This document shows positions 45,893 through 55,921 of a stretch of 64,000 bases of DNA, piece after piece. The translations under genes were made by a program, and so were the position numbers. The notes under the pieces are model-generated. The model ran no database searches. It saw only the letters and a list, made by a program, of their open reading frames with translations, and had not been told where the DNA came from. This DNA is from Lyophyllum atratum (taxonomy: Eukaryota; Basidiomycota; Agaricomycetes; Agaricales; Lyophyllaceae). Positions within the stretch are counted from its first letter, which is position 1. Each line of letters opens with the position of its first letter. The stretch lies in contig JACGCN010000001.1 of NCBI GenBank assembly GCA_014905825.1, forward strand, positions 3,968,001 through 4,032,000, read 5' to 3'.

Positions 45893-48207
45893 TCAGAGCA
45901 GGGCAGCGCCGTCCTTTCCAGACGCCACGAGGCCCCGCCAGTCTTCTTTCCACCGTAGCATACTCATCCGTAGCTTCTTGTCCCCGAGCATGCGCCCGAT
46001 CCAGGAGAGGAGGGTGTCCTCGTCCTCTGGGACGAAGAAAGACGAGAGAAGGGATAAGACGGTCTCAAAGTTCGCAGAAGCGGATGTTATCTGGTCTGTA
46101 GATGCCCCAACATGTATCAGATCCAAGAACGGAACCAAAAGCAACGACGATCGAAACGTACCACGATAGACCCACACGATGGCCACCGCAACCGCAATAA
46201 ACACATCATACCCCTCCAGAAGGAACGCGTCCCAAAGCCTCAGCTGCGTCTGGAACGGCACCGAGTTGCTGAACAGCGTAATGTACCACTTGGTCGCGTA
46301 CGACGTCGTCGAGATCATATGTTTCTTGAACGCCGCGAACACCGCCGGCATCATCTGTTCCGTGATGCGCTCCTGCACGTAGATCGCCTCGAGGAGCCCC
46401 GGGAAGCCTGGGCTGAAGACGGTGTGCATTGAGTACGCGTCGTGGAGCCGCACGAGGGATGCATAGACGCGTTCCGGGTCGAAATAGCAGAGGAGGGTGG
46501 CGGCGATGGGGCCCATGCCTTGGACATAGCCGCATTTGCCACAGCGGAGGGAGAAGCAGTGCAGGACGTGAAACAGTGACCGCTGCCTGCAAATTACGAC
46601 GCGACTTGAGTTACTATCCCACAAACCAGAGACCAGAAAAACTCACCCGGCGCCATACCGCGTGCGAAACATGATATGCCCGCTGATCGTCCTCGGTACA
46701 TCGAGGTCGATCTGTATATCATACGTCGAAGGCTTATCCAGGGCATCCCGGTACTCCGCCCCCAGAAGCTCCATGTCCCTCGCACCATGCCGCGCATACC
46801 GTCCCGTCAGGAAGTCCCATGCCGCCCCGCGCCATGGATCCGGGATGCCCTTGTACACGCGCCGCCGCAGCTTGGCCTCTTTTGACGATTTGATGCCCCA
46901 GATCGCGACGTTCGCGCCAGTGTCGCGTGCGAGCGGCGTGAGCATACGTGTCCATTTCGATATACGTGACATTTCCTTGGGCGGTGTGAACACGGGCGGG
47001 AGGCCGCGGAGGGCGGTGGCGGAGGGAGGCGCGTTGGAGGGGCCGGCGGGACCGGGAGCGAGGCGCTTCAGGAGCGGGGTGGAGCCAAGGAGGACGAGCC
47101 GATCGTGTGAAGGCACGGCGAAGAAACCATAGCTTGGCGGGAATGAATACATAGCTGCCCGCAGGGGGGTGCATGATGAACTCACCGGTCTACACTAGCC
47201 AGGGTTTGGATCTCTTTGGGATCGAGCTCCTGTGACTTCTCGGAGCCGTCGCCTAGAGCTGCTTCTGCGTTGAGTTGGCTAGAGCGGCTGGCACCTATCC
47301 GGGCTCGTGTCCGCTCCACGCCTTCTTCGTATCCGTCGCCTTTCACTCCCGAGGCTTCCAGCTGGGCGTAGGTGTTTCGCACGTGGAAGGCGTCCAGGTC
47401 CTCGCCTTCGGAGGGCACGAGAGATATTTTGCTTGATGGAGAACCGGTGAACACTGGGTGCTTTAGAGGTAATGACTTCGGCGTGGCATTGGGCTGGAGC
47501 GTGGGTGAGGGCTGGCGGGGTGGTGTCGGTGCTGGAGTTCCGTAACGGGATGGTGGAAGGGAGGGCGGAAGAGGTGGGAGAAGCATTAGGTCGCGGTCTC
47601 CGGACTCGGTCCGCGCATGAGGTACTGGTGAGTTGCGGGGACTGCGTGAAGAGTGTCGCGAATGGTTCGAGGGGTTGTGGGTCGATTCTCTGGACCGAGA
47701 TATGTGGGATGAAGTTTGACTCGTCCGGAAGCTCATGCTTTCCCTCTGGCCTTCCGAAACGAGGGCAGAAGTGCGTAGAGACGAAGGAGCGTAACTTGAC
47801 GAGGTACGCGGTACGACCTTTGGCGGCTGGCTTTCGCGTGTCGGTGGTGAGACATCATGATCATCATAATAGGCAAGTTCTGTATCAGTGTAGCCGTTCA
47901 GCCTGTGGCTCGACTGGCGTTGATTATCAGGAAGCTTTATTTTAACTGTGGGGATGCTGGCATCGTATGATTTTCGGTCACCATTGGCGACAATGGGCGA
48001 AGTTGACCAACTAGCCCGGGGTGCCTCGTCACCGTACATGGAATAGATGGAGAAGATGGCAGTTTCGGACGAGGCGCGCTGGGGAACGGCAGAATACCTG
48101 GACTGCGCGGGGTATGATGTTGAAGATCGCACGGTGGGTGACGGGGAAGGTGAATCGAATTTCAAGGGAGTCGGGGGCACCAGGACCAGCGCTGGAGCAT
48201 CGTCCAT
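45893..48207 (-). CDS. TBC-domain Rab GTPase-activating protein
   Basis: TBC proteins stimulate GTP hydrolysis by Rab GTPases and so control vesicle traffic. Exon 1 (from 48207, MDDAPALVLVPPTPLKFD) encodes a disordered Ser/Pro-rich region of about 340 residues ending ASVDR. A 53-nt intron (47133-47185) joins it in frame to YGFFAVPSHDRLVLLG. The TBC domain then reads YKGIPDPWRGAAWDFLTGRY, IQIDLDVPRTISGHIMF (IxxDxxR arginine finger), a splice to QRSLFHVLHCFSLR, and CGYVQGMGPIAATLLCYF (YxQ glutamine finger). It continues with YAIYVQERI-type and WDAFLLEGYDVFIAVAVAI helices. Both catalytic fingers are present, so it should be active. A last splice leads to ITSASANFETVLSLLSS and the stop. The resemblance is to the Msb3/TBC1D10 sort of protein; the exact Rab is unknown. 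Confidence 0.9.
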
Positions 48208-49174
48208 GGGCGGTGACGGACGTAGAAGGTTGTGAAGGAAAAGACAGTAGCAGCTGACACGATGGGTGTTTGAGAATGAATGATTGCACTGACAGTCCCG
48301 GTGGCGGTGCTCATATACCTGTCTTTAACCACCATCTTCTCTTTCAGCCGTCATTCAAATACCCGTCTTACCCCCAACGGAGACATGTCTAGACAGCCCA
48401 TATGAACTTTTACGTGAACCAGAACTCGCCGACACCTTCTGGCACACCAAACTGTGCTTCTCAGACTCCTGCTAATCAACCATATAGACGCCTCTCCGAA
48501 TCCTTCATGTAAACCCATGCTTTCGCCTGGTTCACCTCTATTCAGCAATAGATTAACGAGAATTGGACAAAATTACTGTAACTATAATGAAGTCAATTGA
48601 CTTTCTACCTTTCTGCAGATATGTCTTGAGAACCCAACTCACATCTCCTCGAAACCACTCTCCGAGCCTTGCGCCCGGTTACAGTGCTTCTTACCGAAGA
48701 GGCGTAAAACGGGAATATCCGTGGGGGTGCCATTCGCGCTGCTGAATGCTACTCGAAGTCAGCTTCCGATGGCAAGTCATTTCTGGCACCGGAAACCCTC
48801 GCAGAGTTTTTTTACCCCGTTCACGATGCGAACGTATATTGCATCAGCACTTCTATTATTTGAACGAGTGGATCCGCATTGGTAGAGGCCATGTCATTGA
48901 CTCCAGGCGTGGAATATCGTATATTGATGCAGATGAAGACGTGTTGGAGGTTTCTTGTCCTCCAGCGGCGTCCGCAAGCAAGGACACTTTTCGGGAAAGT
49001 ATCAATTGTTCAGGCGTGAAGCAACGTAAAACCCTCAGCTCGAACTTACTTTCGGACAAAAACGTTGTCTCAACTCTCGGTGACTTCACAGCCCCAGTGT
49101 GAGGCGCGTTGCCGCAAAGTCCTTCGTCAGTTTTCCAGAGATAACCGTGTGCTACGATGTTTTTAGATAGAAAA
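48208..49174. other. Upstream region of the TBC gene and tRNA gene
   Basis: No protein gene recognised. The plus-strand ORF 48746-49102 has no family features. Confidence 0.5.
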
Positions 49175-49271
49175 TCCGGTATGGTGTAACGGCTAACATT
49201 GCCGCCTTTCATCTCAAGTTACTCTTATGATATATTCGCGGCAGCTCGGGGTTCGATTCCCCGTACCGGAA
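49175..49271 (+). tRNA. tRNA-Glu (anticodon UUC) with a 25-nt intron
   Basis: The gene folds fully by eye. The acceptor stem TCCGGTA pairs with TACCGGA, the discriminator is A. The D stem is GTGT/ACAT around the loop AACGGCTA (matching box A tggtgtaacggc). The anticodon stem GCCGC pairs with GCGGC; the loop is C T TTC A, giving anticodon UUC. After A37 a 25-nt intron (49212-49236) precedes the second half. The T stem CGGGG/CCCCG surrounds TTCGATT (box B ggttcgattcc). Without the intron the molecule is 72 nt, the usual length of eukaryotic tRNA-Glu. A tttt run at 49279-49282 would end Pol III transcription. The sequence closely resembles fungal nuclear tRNA-Glu. Confidence 0.96.
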
Positions 49272-49278
49272 ACAAACC

Positions 49279-49282
49279 TTTT
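49279..49282 (+). terminator. Pol III T-run terminator of tRNA-Glu
   Basis: A run of four T starts eight bases after the end of the tRNA gene, as expected for RNA polymerase III termination. Confidence 0.7.
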
Positions 49283-49543
49283 ATTACTAGCCTCACTTTT
49301 TATCATGGAGGGAGCATTGCATCCTTGTAAGTTGCCTTACGCGCAGCGGCGCAAGTCAAAGCATCTTAAAGACACCATACTTTTTGCGATGCACCATGCT
49401 CGTCGTGTTCATTCTTGTCATGCGAAAAGTCGGCTAGCGTGAACCACACTTTGATTACCCGGTTTTCTTCGATTCTCTGACGGACTTCGATGACCGGCGG
49501 CTGACAGCAGGACTGCATAATGATGTAGGATATCAGGAAACGC

Positions 49544-49957
49544 TGTCACTGCTGGCGTCATCGAGAGTTTGGCGATAAACACGGTTTAACAAACATGTTT
49601 TCTTACTTAAAAAATAAATATTTTGACAAACACCTAACAGATTTCTTGAGAAACTGTCGGAAAACATGTAACCTGTTTTTTATAGGTTTGCTGCCAATAA
49701 AATAACCTTTTTCTTCTTGTGTTTCTTGACGAACAGGCATTCCTTTGTTTCAGAGAAAGGAATGCGTGTTTGTCAAAAAACACAACAGGAAATCTTTTTC
49801 CTGTTTTGGTACAAACCTCCAGAAAACACCTTACGTGTCTTCTGACTGTTTATTAACAAACCTTCTAAGTGTTTGTCAAAAAATTCTCTTGTAAGTACGA
49901 AAGCGTGTTAGCTAAACCGTGTTTGTCCCCAAATCTGCCATACCGCCAGCAGTGTGT
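49544..49957. mobile_element. Non-autonomous CACTA-type (CACTG) MITE with 3-bp TSD
   Basis: The element spans 49547-49954 (408 bp) and is flanked by tgt at 49544-49546 and tgt at 49955-49957, a 3-bp target duplication. Terminal inverted repeats start cactgctggcg at the left; the reverse complement of the right end is also cactgctggcg. The match continues with gaps of mismatch through ataaacacggttta versus acaaacacggttta, about 41 of 54 bases in total. A CACTA/CACTG end plus a 3-bp duplication is the signature of the CACTA (EnSpm/CMC) superfamily. Inside, the motif gtgtttgtcaaaa recurs at 49766 and 49869, and its reverse complement at 49621, resembling the subterminal repeats that CACTA transposases bind. 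It is AT-rich and has no coding capacity. An inner hairpin (gcattccttt / aaaggaatgc, about 49737-49765) is also present. Confidence 0.8.
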
Positions 49958-52683
49958 CTGAATCAGCAAGGACCCTGAATTGTAGCACCCAAAAGCCTTG
50001 AGGCTTCGGCTTGTTCTGTCTCACTTGACGTTGTGGCATCGCTTCTTGTAGGAATATGGACCATCCCCATCTGGATTCTGAATGATTGCTCGGAGCTCGT
50101 TCATAGACGGCCTCCGAGCGTCAATTTGGTAGGACTAAACTTGTCCTTGAAGTACAATTTTCCAGAAACGTTCAACTCATTTTTCTTCGTTGTTCTGGGC
50201 CTTTTGTAACTATTCTTCTTACTATCGCCGTAAATACACAAATACATGCTGGCTCTTGTTCTAGCTCTCAACGATTGCCTTGGCCCTTTTGTCACGGTCA
50301 CGTGCACCAGTGTAGCGCGATCAGTGCGCCACACTAGGCCTGACGTTGAACCACACCGACACCGACTCGCCTACATCCACTGATCCATTGCTTTCATGGT
50401 ATCTGCTTCACAAATAGTATCTTCCATAAATGATGCTCAGTAAATGGGATGGACACTTCTACTGCACTCTTCGTTCCAAGTATCTTCCTTCTAATTTTTC
50501 ATCGCATCGCACACTGATACGACTACTCCGCAAAGGCACAGACACCGGGCACTCAGTCAATCTGACTCGACGATATATATCGTGGGAAGTTTTCTGCGAT
50601 GAGGAGCATCATGGCAGATCCCCGTTGCTCAATAAGGATGCAGATCAAGCCGCGTGACGACGCGTCGACTTCGAAAACGATCGACGCTTGCACAGCATCA
50701 TCTTCCCTTATGTTCTCAACACGTTTTTGTGACAGGTTTCCCGTCGTAGAAGCGCACAATACCAGGATAAGCACTCGGTCGCTTCCTAAAGGAAGCTACC
50801 CTATACTATTACTAGTATCCACGAGGCACGCTTCTTCTGAGCAGTCGTGACATACCGAGGTGGTGTTGTCACGCCCAGGCCATTTAAAGAGCGATTTTTC
50901 GCTGAACCACTCCTTATCCCTAACCCCCACCGCCCACCCTCCCCTCCCTCACTCCCAGGTAGTTGGTAGTTGCGGGTAGTTGCCGTAGCTAGGTAGCCGT
51001 GCGCTGGTCCCCGTTGTTTGCTGAGGACATGCCACCGCAAGACGACAGCAACACCACCCTCTGGTGGCGGGGTTGGACTGAGGACTACGGCGCTCGCGTT
51101 CAAGACGCCACACAAGCTCTGAGCTACTTCGAAGACCTTCAAGATGCCTCGACGAGTCTACGCCAGCCCCCCTGTGGTTGGATCTAGAGAAGAGCTACTC
51201 TTGGGACTTGTGTGGCGCGCTGTCTCTTGGTCTCTGTGCTTGCGTTTCCTCCTTGTGGTTTCACTTTGGGTCTCCTTGAGTACGCAACACGACTGCAACA
51301 CGACGAACACCACCCCAGGGTACCGGGGGTGGATCGATGAGGACGATCGAGCAGCAATCTGCGAAGACGCCACACTATCGACAACCCGCAAAATCGTCAA
51401 GCCCATGCATGGCATTCAAGACTCTCAAGCTCAAGATCCCGCGATATATCGACACCTGTCCCGTGCGGCAGGACCGATGAGGACGACTCTCGGGGTTGGG
51501 AAGTGGCGGCCTGGTGACCCTTGGTCGTCGCTTTCCACGTGCTCCCTTGTCGTGGGCCCCGGGCTTGAGCTCGAGTTCCCCTTCACGGGGAATTCGAGTG
51601 ACCAAGAGCACGTTAAAACACCTCCAACACCTCGACTGTCCGTGGATACACGACCTATGGTGAGCGTCCATCTTCCGGGGGTTTTCTAGACTGACAAGGC
51701 CTATATTGGCAGACTCCGGACTGCTTGGGACTCAAGTCTTATCTCATGTGGCGTGATCCTTTCCTATGCTCTGCGTTCTTATGCTGACCCCGGTGGTGAC
51801 CTTTCTGATATTCCTGGGCGGACGCGGAGTCTAGGTACCTCTGCATATATTTGATCTGGCTTTATTACTGATGACGAAGGTCTTCAATCAATATAGTGTG
51901 TATCATTCTGCGCACCTCGTCTCAGGACCGTCGAGGTGAGCTGTATCTGTGGCTTTCTCGACTCATATGATCCCGGTTCTCTGACTGGGTCTCCGACCTC
52001 TTACAGCCTGACTAACGATTGGTGAGTTAAGTCATGCAGTGGTCTGAGAAGAGTTCGCACTGATCATGTTCAGACGTCCACACAGGCTTGGACATCTGTA
52101 CTGTTGAAAATATACCGTCGATCTCACTAGCCTTGAAATTTGTATAAGGGCATTGTACAAGGGCATTCATGGTCGGTGTCTCCTCGTGCTCCCTTGCTGT
52201 GAGCCTGGGTTTATCTCCATGTCTCTTGTCGCCTTTATTTGTCGCTAAGTGCATCAGAAGAAATACAATAGTAGCTCTTCGGGGGACTTTTCACCACTTC
52301 CCCTTATCAATCACTTCTGAGGACCCTTTTGCGTACTTTGCGTACCTTGCGTGGATCGCTTATAGGCTCTTTTGTCTTTCCGTGTCCTTTCGCTCAGACG
52401 TCGTAAGCTACGTAGCACAGACGCGGCTGCGATCGAATCAATCACGCTCTGAAGTGCACAAAAATTTTGCCACGAAGTGGGCCAACTAACAGCACGTTAA
52501 TCGGTTCCACATTTGAAGTTACCTAACATCCATCCTCTTTGAAGCACGCCTCGATATCCTATTGTTACCACATGCTATACGACGCACCTCTATGTATTCA
52601 ATATATCATCTAGTCTGCACCCACTATACAGAAATGACACTGCATCTATAATTTACGCCTCCACCTACGACGAAAGAAGTCAG
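49958..52683. other. Unassigned 2.7-kb tract
   Basis: No gene recognised. The stretch 50.9-51.7 kb is GC-rich with overlapping ORFs on both strands (largest 181 codons, 51144-51689), but without motifs. The start tgtcacgccc near 50866 and later promoter-like AT-rich sequence around 51.85 kb resemble parts of a Ty3-type LTR, but no matching terminal repeat or target duplication was found. Confidence 0.4.
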
Positions 52684-54682
52684 TCAATGCGGAAACTCCG
52701 GTGCACTCCAAATATCAAACGGAATACAAAAATGATACTGATCATTCGCCAGCCTAAACTTCTCTCTCACCCTCCTCAACCCCCTCGCATACCCCTCCGC
52801 CTCCTCCTCCCCCATCACCCCCTCCACCCCCTCCAAAATCTGCTCCACCAACTCCACCGGCAGCCTCCCCCCCAACGCCCCCCTCACCGCCCCCCCAACC
52901 CACTTCTCCTGCTGCGGCCCCACGCTCGCCGTCGACACCACCGGGCGAATCTCCGGGTCCACGAGCCACAACCGCACGACCGTGAAACGGCCCGGATGCA
53001 TTGGGTCTAAGAGTGTGAAGGGGGTTTGGCGGTGCTGATAGAGATTTGGGAAGACGAGGGCGAGGCCAGGGTGGAGGGGCCGGGAGCCGATGTATTGGTG
53101 GCAGGCGTCGCCGTCGCGCAGGCCCCATGTGCGGCTGGTGGCGCCGGTGTCGCCGGCGGTGAAGCCGCGGGGGTAGGTTACGGCCATGCGGAATTCGAGG
53201 GCGGTGGGGGTGATATTTTCCTTCGTACGGGGGTTGGGGGGTGAGGATGATGGTATGTGAGGGTGGGGACTTACAATGGACGTGTAGTACTCGCCGCACG
53301 CGACGATGCGCTCATTCCGCATGCCCTCGACGTGCCATTGCGAGCCGGGATAGGAAGGGCCCCCAGGCTCCTATCCTCACATAAGGTTAACATTTTCCCC
53401 CTGCCAGATGAACGGGGTCGTACCAGCCTGATCTCCTCAACGCCCACCACAACCTGCACATTCCTCTCTCTCTCTCTCAAGCTCACCACATGCTTTCTCC
53501 TCTCCAGCCCCCCAGGATACCCAGTCTCCGGCACATCAGGCAGATGAATGGGGCGATGCATCACCCAATACCGCAGCTCGCTCTCATACTCCGCCCACCC
53601 GTCCTCGTCATCAGAATGCTCCGGCTCCTCGGGCTCATCCCACTCGGAGTACCCATGTGCACCGGGGATACGCTGCGCGAGCGGGTTGTTCCTGTGGAGG
53701 TCCGTCAGGGTACGTTCGAACAGCGGTACGAACGCGCTGAGGAGACTCGAAAGGCGCGTGTAGAGCGGAGCATGGGTCTGGGGGTGGATATTGTTGATGT
53801 AAGAGGTGAAGGATGCAGCGCCGGAGGGTGAGATGGATACTTCGGCGGGGAGGAGAGAGAAGTGGGGGGAGACGGTGTAGATATCGCCGCCCGTTGGTGA
53901 GGGGAGGGTGCGGAGATGCCGGCTGTGGGGGTGCGCGACGAGGGTGTGGTTGTAGACGAGGCAGTGAAGGTTTGGATCGATCAAGGAAGTGCAGATACCG
54001 TTTTGGTCCCACGGGTGGGCGGGAACCTGTCGGCGGAGGTTGTTGAGTTCTTTGTTGAGGGCTGAGGGGCCTATGGGAAGGTCGAGCTCCCAGATACGTT
54101 CGAAGCACGACACTTGGCTGGAAATTGTAATAATATGAGCCAACCCATAGTTTTGTGAATATGATTGAGGAGAACACGCACCACCCGTTATCGTCATTGC
54201 GTAGACAGGCGTACCCTGATAATTCGTCGAGGATATACTCGATCTTCAGACTTTGCGTGAGGAAGATATGACGCAAACAAGCACGCGCCCTCGACACACC
54301 TGCTTCTCGGAGAGCTTGACTTCTACACTCGTCGACGGTGTGCGGACATTCCAAACACGTCCTCGTGCCATATCTGCCCACTCCTCCCTGACGTCTTGAT
54401 TCTTGAACTGCTTCCACCAGTCGGGAATCCGCCGGAGCTCAGCAGAGTATTCGGACATTGCCAGCTCAGTGAGCTGTCACGAAGGTGGACGATGAAATAC
54501 TACGCTTTTGAGTACCATTGGAGGAGGCGTACCGTCCTTGGATAATCTAGAGTAATTCTGAGCTGTCACTTCAGTGATTTGAACCTATGCTCAGGCAGCG
54601 TACCTCCAACACCGCCGAGATAGTGTATACCAAAGATAAACGGGTGTCGGTACCCTCGAAATTGGTCCCGTACGTCGGACAT
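52684..54682 (-). CDS. DUF4246 family protein
   Basis: A member of a large fungal family with unknown function, common in agaricomycetes. The start is MSDVRDQFRGYRHPFIFGIH (ATG at 54682). Three joins restore the conserved N-terminal block: HYLGGVGG spliced to DYPRT through a 14-nt exon (54533-54546), then LTELAMSEYSAELRRIPDWW and FKNQDVREEW. Later blocks typical of the family are EYILDELSGYACLRN, QVSCFERIWELDLPI, LLPAEVSISPSGAASFTSYI, NNIHPQTHAPLYTRLSSLLS, AFVPLFERTLTDLHR and, after a splice, MRNERIVACGEYYTS and NITPTALEFRMAVTYP. The downstream part RTWGLRDGDACHQYIGS, LALVFPNLYQHRQTPFTL and HPGRFTVVRLWLVDPEIRP looks like a dioxygenase-type fold region, which is inference. It is divergent from ESS1, with 226 bp between. 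The coding sequence contains a strikingly pyrimidine-rich stretch at 52.77-52.90 kb. Confidence 0.85.
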
Positions 54683-54908
54683 GCTGGTGTATGTCTACCT
54701 ATACTTCTCCTTTTTCAACTGGCAGGAATCCCAGAATAAGGAGGTACGAGAACGTTCAGACGATGGTGGTCAGCATGAGTGACGGAATGGTCGGCCCGGC
54801 TGAGCCTAGATGAACGTCACCGATCTGCTTAGATAAACACCTTTACTCTCGACGACCATCGATTCCAAGTGTAAAGCAAATCTCTACGCTTCTGAAAGTA
54901 ACGAAAAA

Positions 54909-55549
54909 ATGGTGCGCCAACTGGCACTTTTTGTCCAAAATCGTCCCTCAACATGACACGCCCTGGCGCACTGCCCTCATCAAGTCGATATGGGAAGTTC
55001 GCATGTCCAACTCCAAGAAGATGCCTTACTTCTTCAACACGGCCTCGAAAGAGTCGATTTGGGACCCACCTGCGGGCCTGACTCCCCAGCAGATCAGCCA
55101 GCTCCCTGGCGCGAAAGAATATTTGATCGGTGGTGCAGGCACCAAGGACCGAACTGGTGAAGTGCGCGCTAGCCATCTGTTGGTCAAGCACAGCGGTAGC
55201 CGGCGCCCTTCCAGCTGGAAGGAGGTGCGCAGTCAAAATTATGAAGTTCAAGGACTCGCGCTGACTTCGGTCCATACTGTAGGCGAACATCACGCGTAAC
55301 AAGGAGGAGGCGATTGAGATTCTGAAGGGCTTCCAGGAGCAGATCGGGGGCTCTGCAGATAAGTTCGCTGAGCTGGCTGGAAAGCACTCGGACTGCTCGT
55401 CGCACAGCAATGCAGGTGACCTCGGCTGGTTCGGACACGGGCAGATGCAGAAACCCTTTGAGGACGCGGCGTACGGACTAGAGGTTGGTCAGATCAGCGA
55501 AATCATTAGCACGGACAGCGGGGTACACTTGGTGATGAGAACTGGGTAA
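54909..55549 (+). CDS. ESS1: Peptidyl-prolyl isomerase Pin1/Ess1
   Basis: A phospho-Ser/Thr-Pro specific prolyl isomerase that acts on the RNA polymerase II tail and cell-cycle proteins. The WW domain reads WEVRMSNSKKMPYFFNTASK and ESIWDPPAG; the parvulin domain has EVRASHLLVKHSGSRRPSSW, a splice after WKE to ANITRNKEEAIEILKGF, then FAELAGKHSDCSSHSNAGDL, GWFGHGQMQKPFEDAAYGL and SEIISTDSGVHLVMRTG. The catalytic Cys (SDCSS), phosphate-binding Arg pair (SRRPSSW) and His residues are present. The first coding exon appears to be ATG alone (54909-54911), followed by a 73-nt intron (54912-54984, GTGCGC..AAG), giving M-SIWEVRMS. The in-frame sequence upstream of the Trp has no ATG, so some splice there is needed. 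Length near 170 residues fits the family. Confidence 0.88.
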
Positions 55550-55921
55550 TCGGTGTCGTCGCAGACTATGATTGAAACTGCAGATGGAATAGAATCAATG
55601 AATGTATCAAGAATGTATTTGTGGGCGCTCATGAACGTCGTTGTTTGCCTGAACCTGCTTGAACAAACGGCGGGATTGCCGACGTCCGCCGCCTTACCTG
55701 ATGTTATCGCGAACATCCATGACGTTGACGTGTCTTCTGACCCGAGAACTGCGCAGATAGCACCTATCCGAACGCGCATACACCGAGGACTCCTAAGCTC
55801 AAGTGGCTGACAGTGCCTACCCGGGTTAGTCCACCCTGTGATCCCGTGGCACCAGTGAAGCACCTCGGTCGCTTTATAACACGCCTCCGCACTGTGCGGC
55901 TCGAGCTTCGCACCCACCCTC
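55550..55921. other. Intergenic region between ESS1 and the MOSC gene
   Basis: Holds the ESS1 3' end and the MOSC gene upstream region. The sequence around 55.86-55.92 kb is a likely 5' leader. Nothing else seen. Confidence 0.5.

Noticed and set aside
46643..47185. Separate TBC gene beginning MSSSCTPLRAA
   Set aside because: That Met is in an intron; splicing joins SVDR to YGFF and unites it with the upstream ORF.
54931..55299. ESS1 start at 54931
   Set aside because: The first codon there is TTG, not ATG, and the extra sequence before the WW domain has no counterpart in the family.
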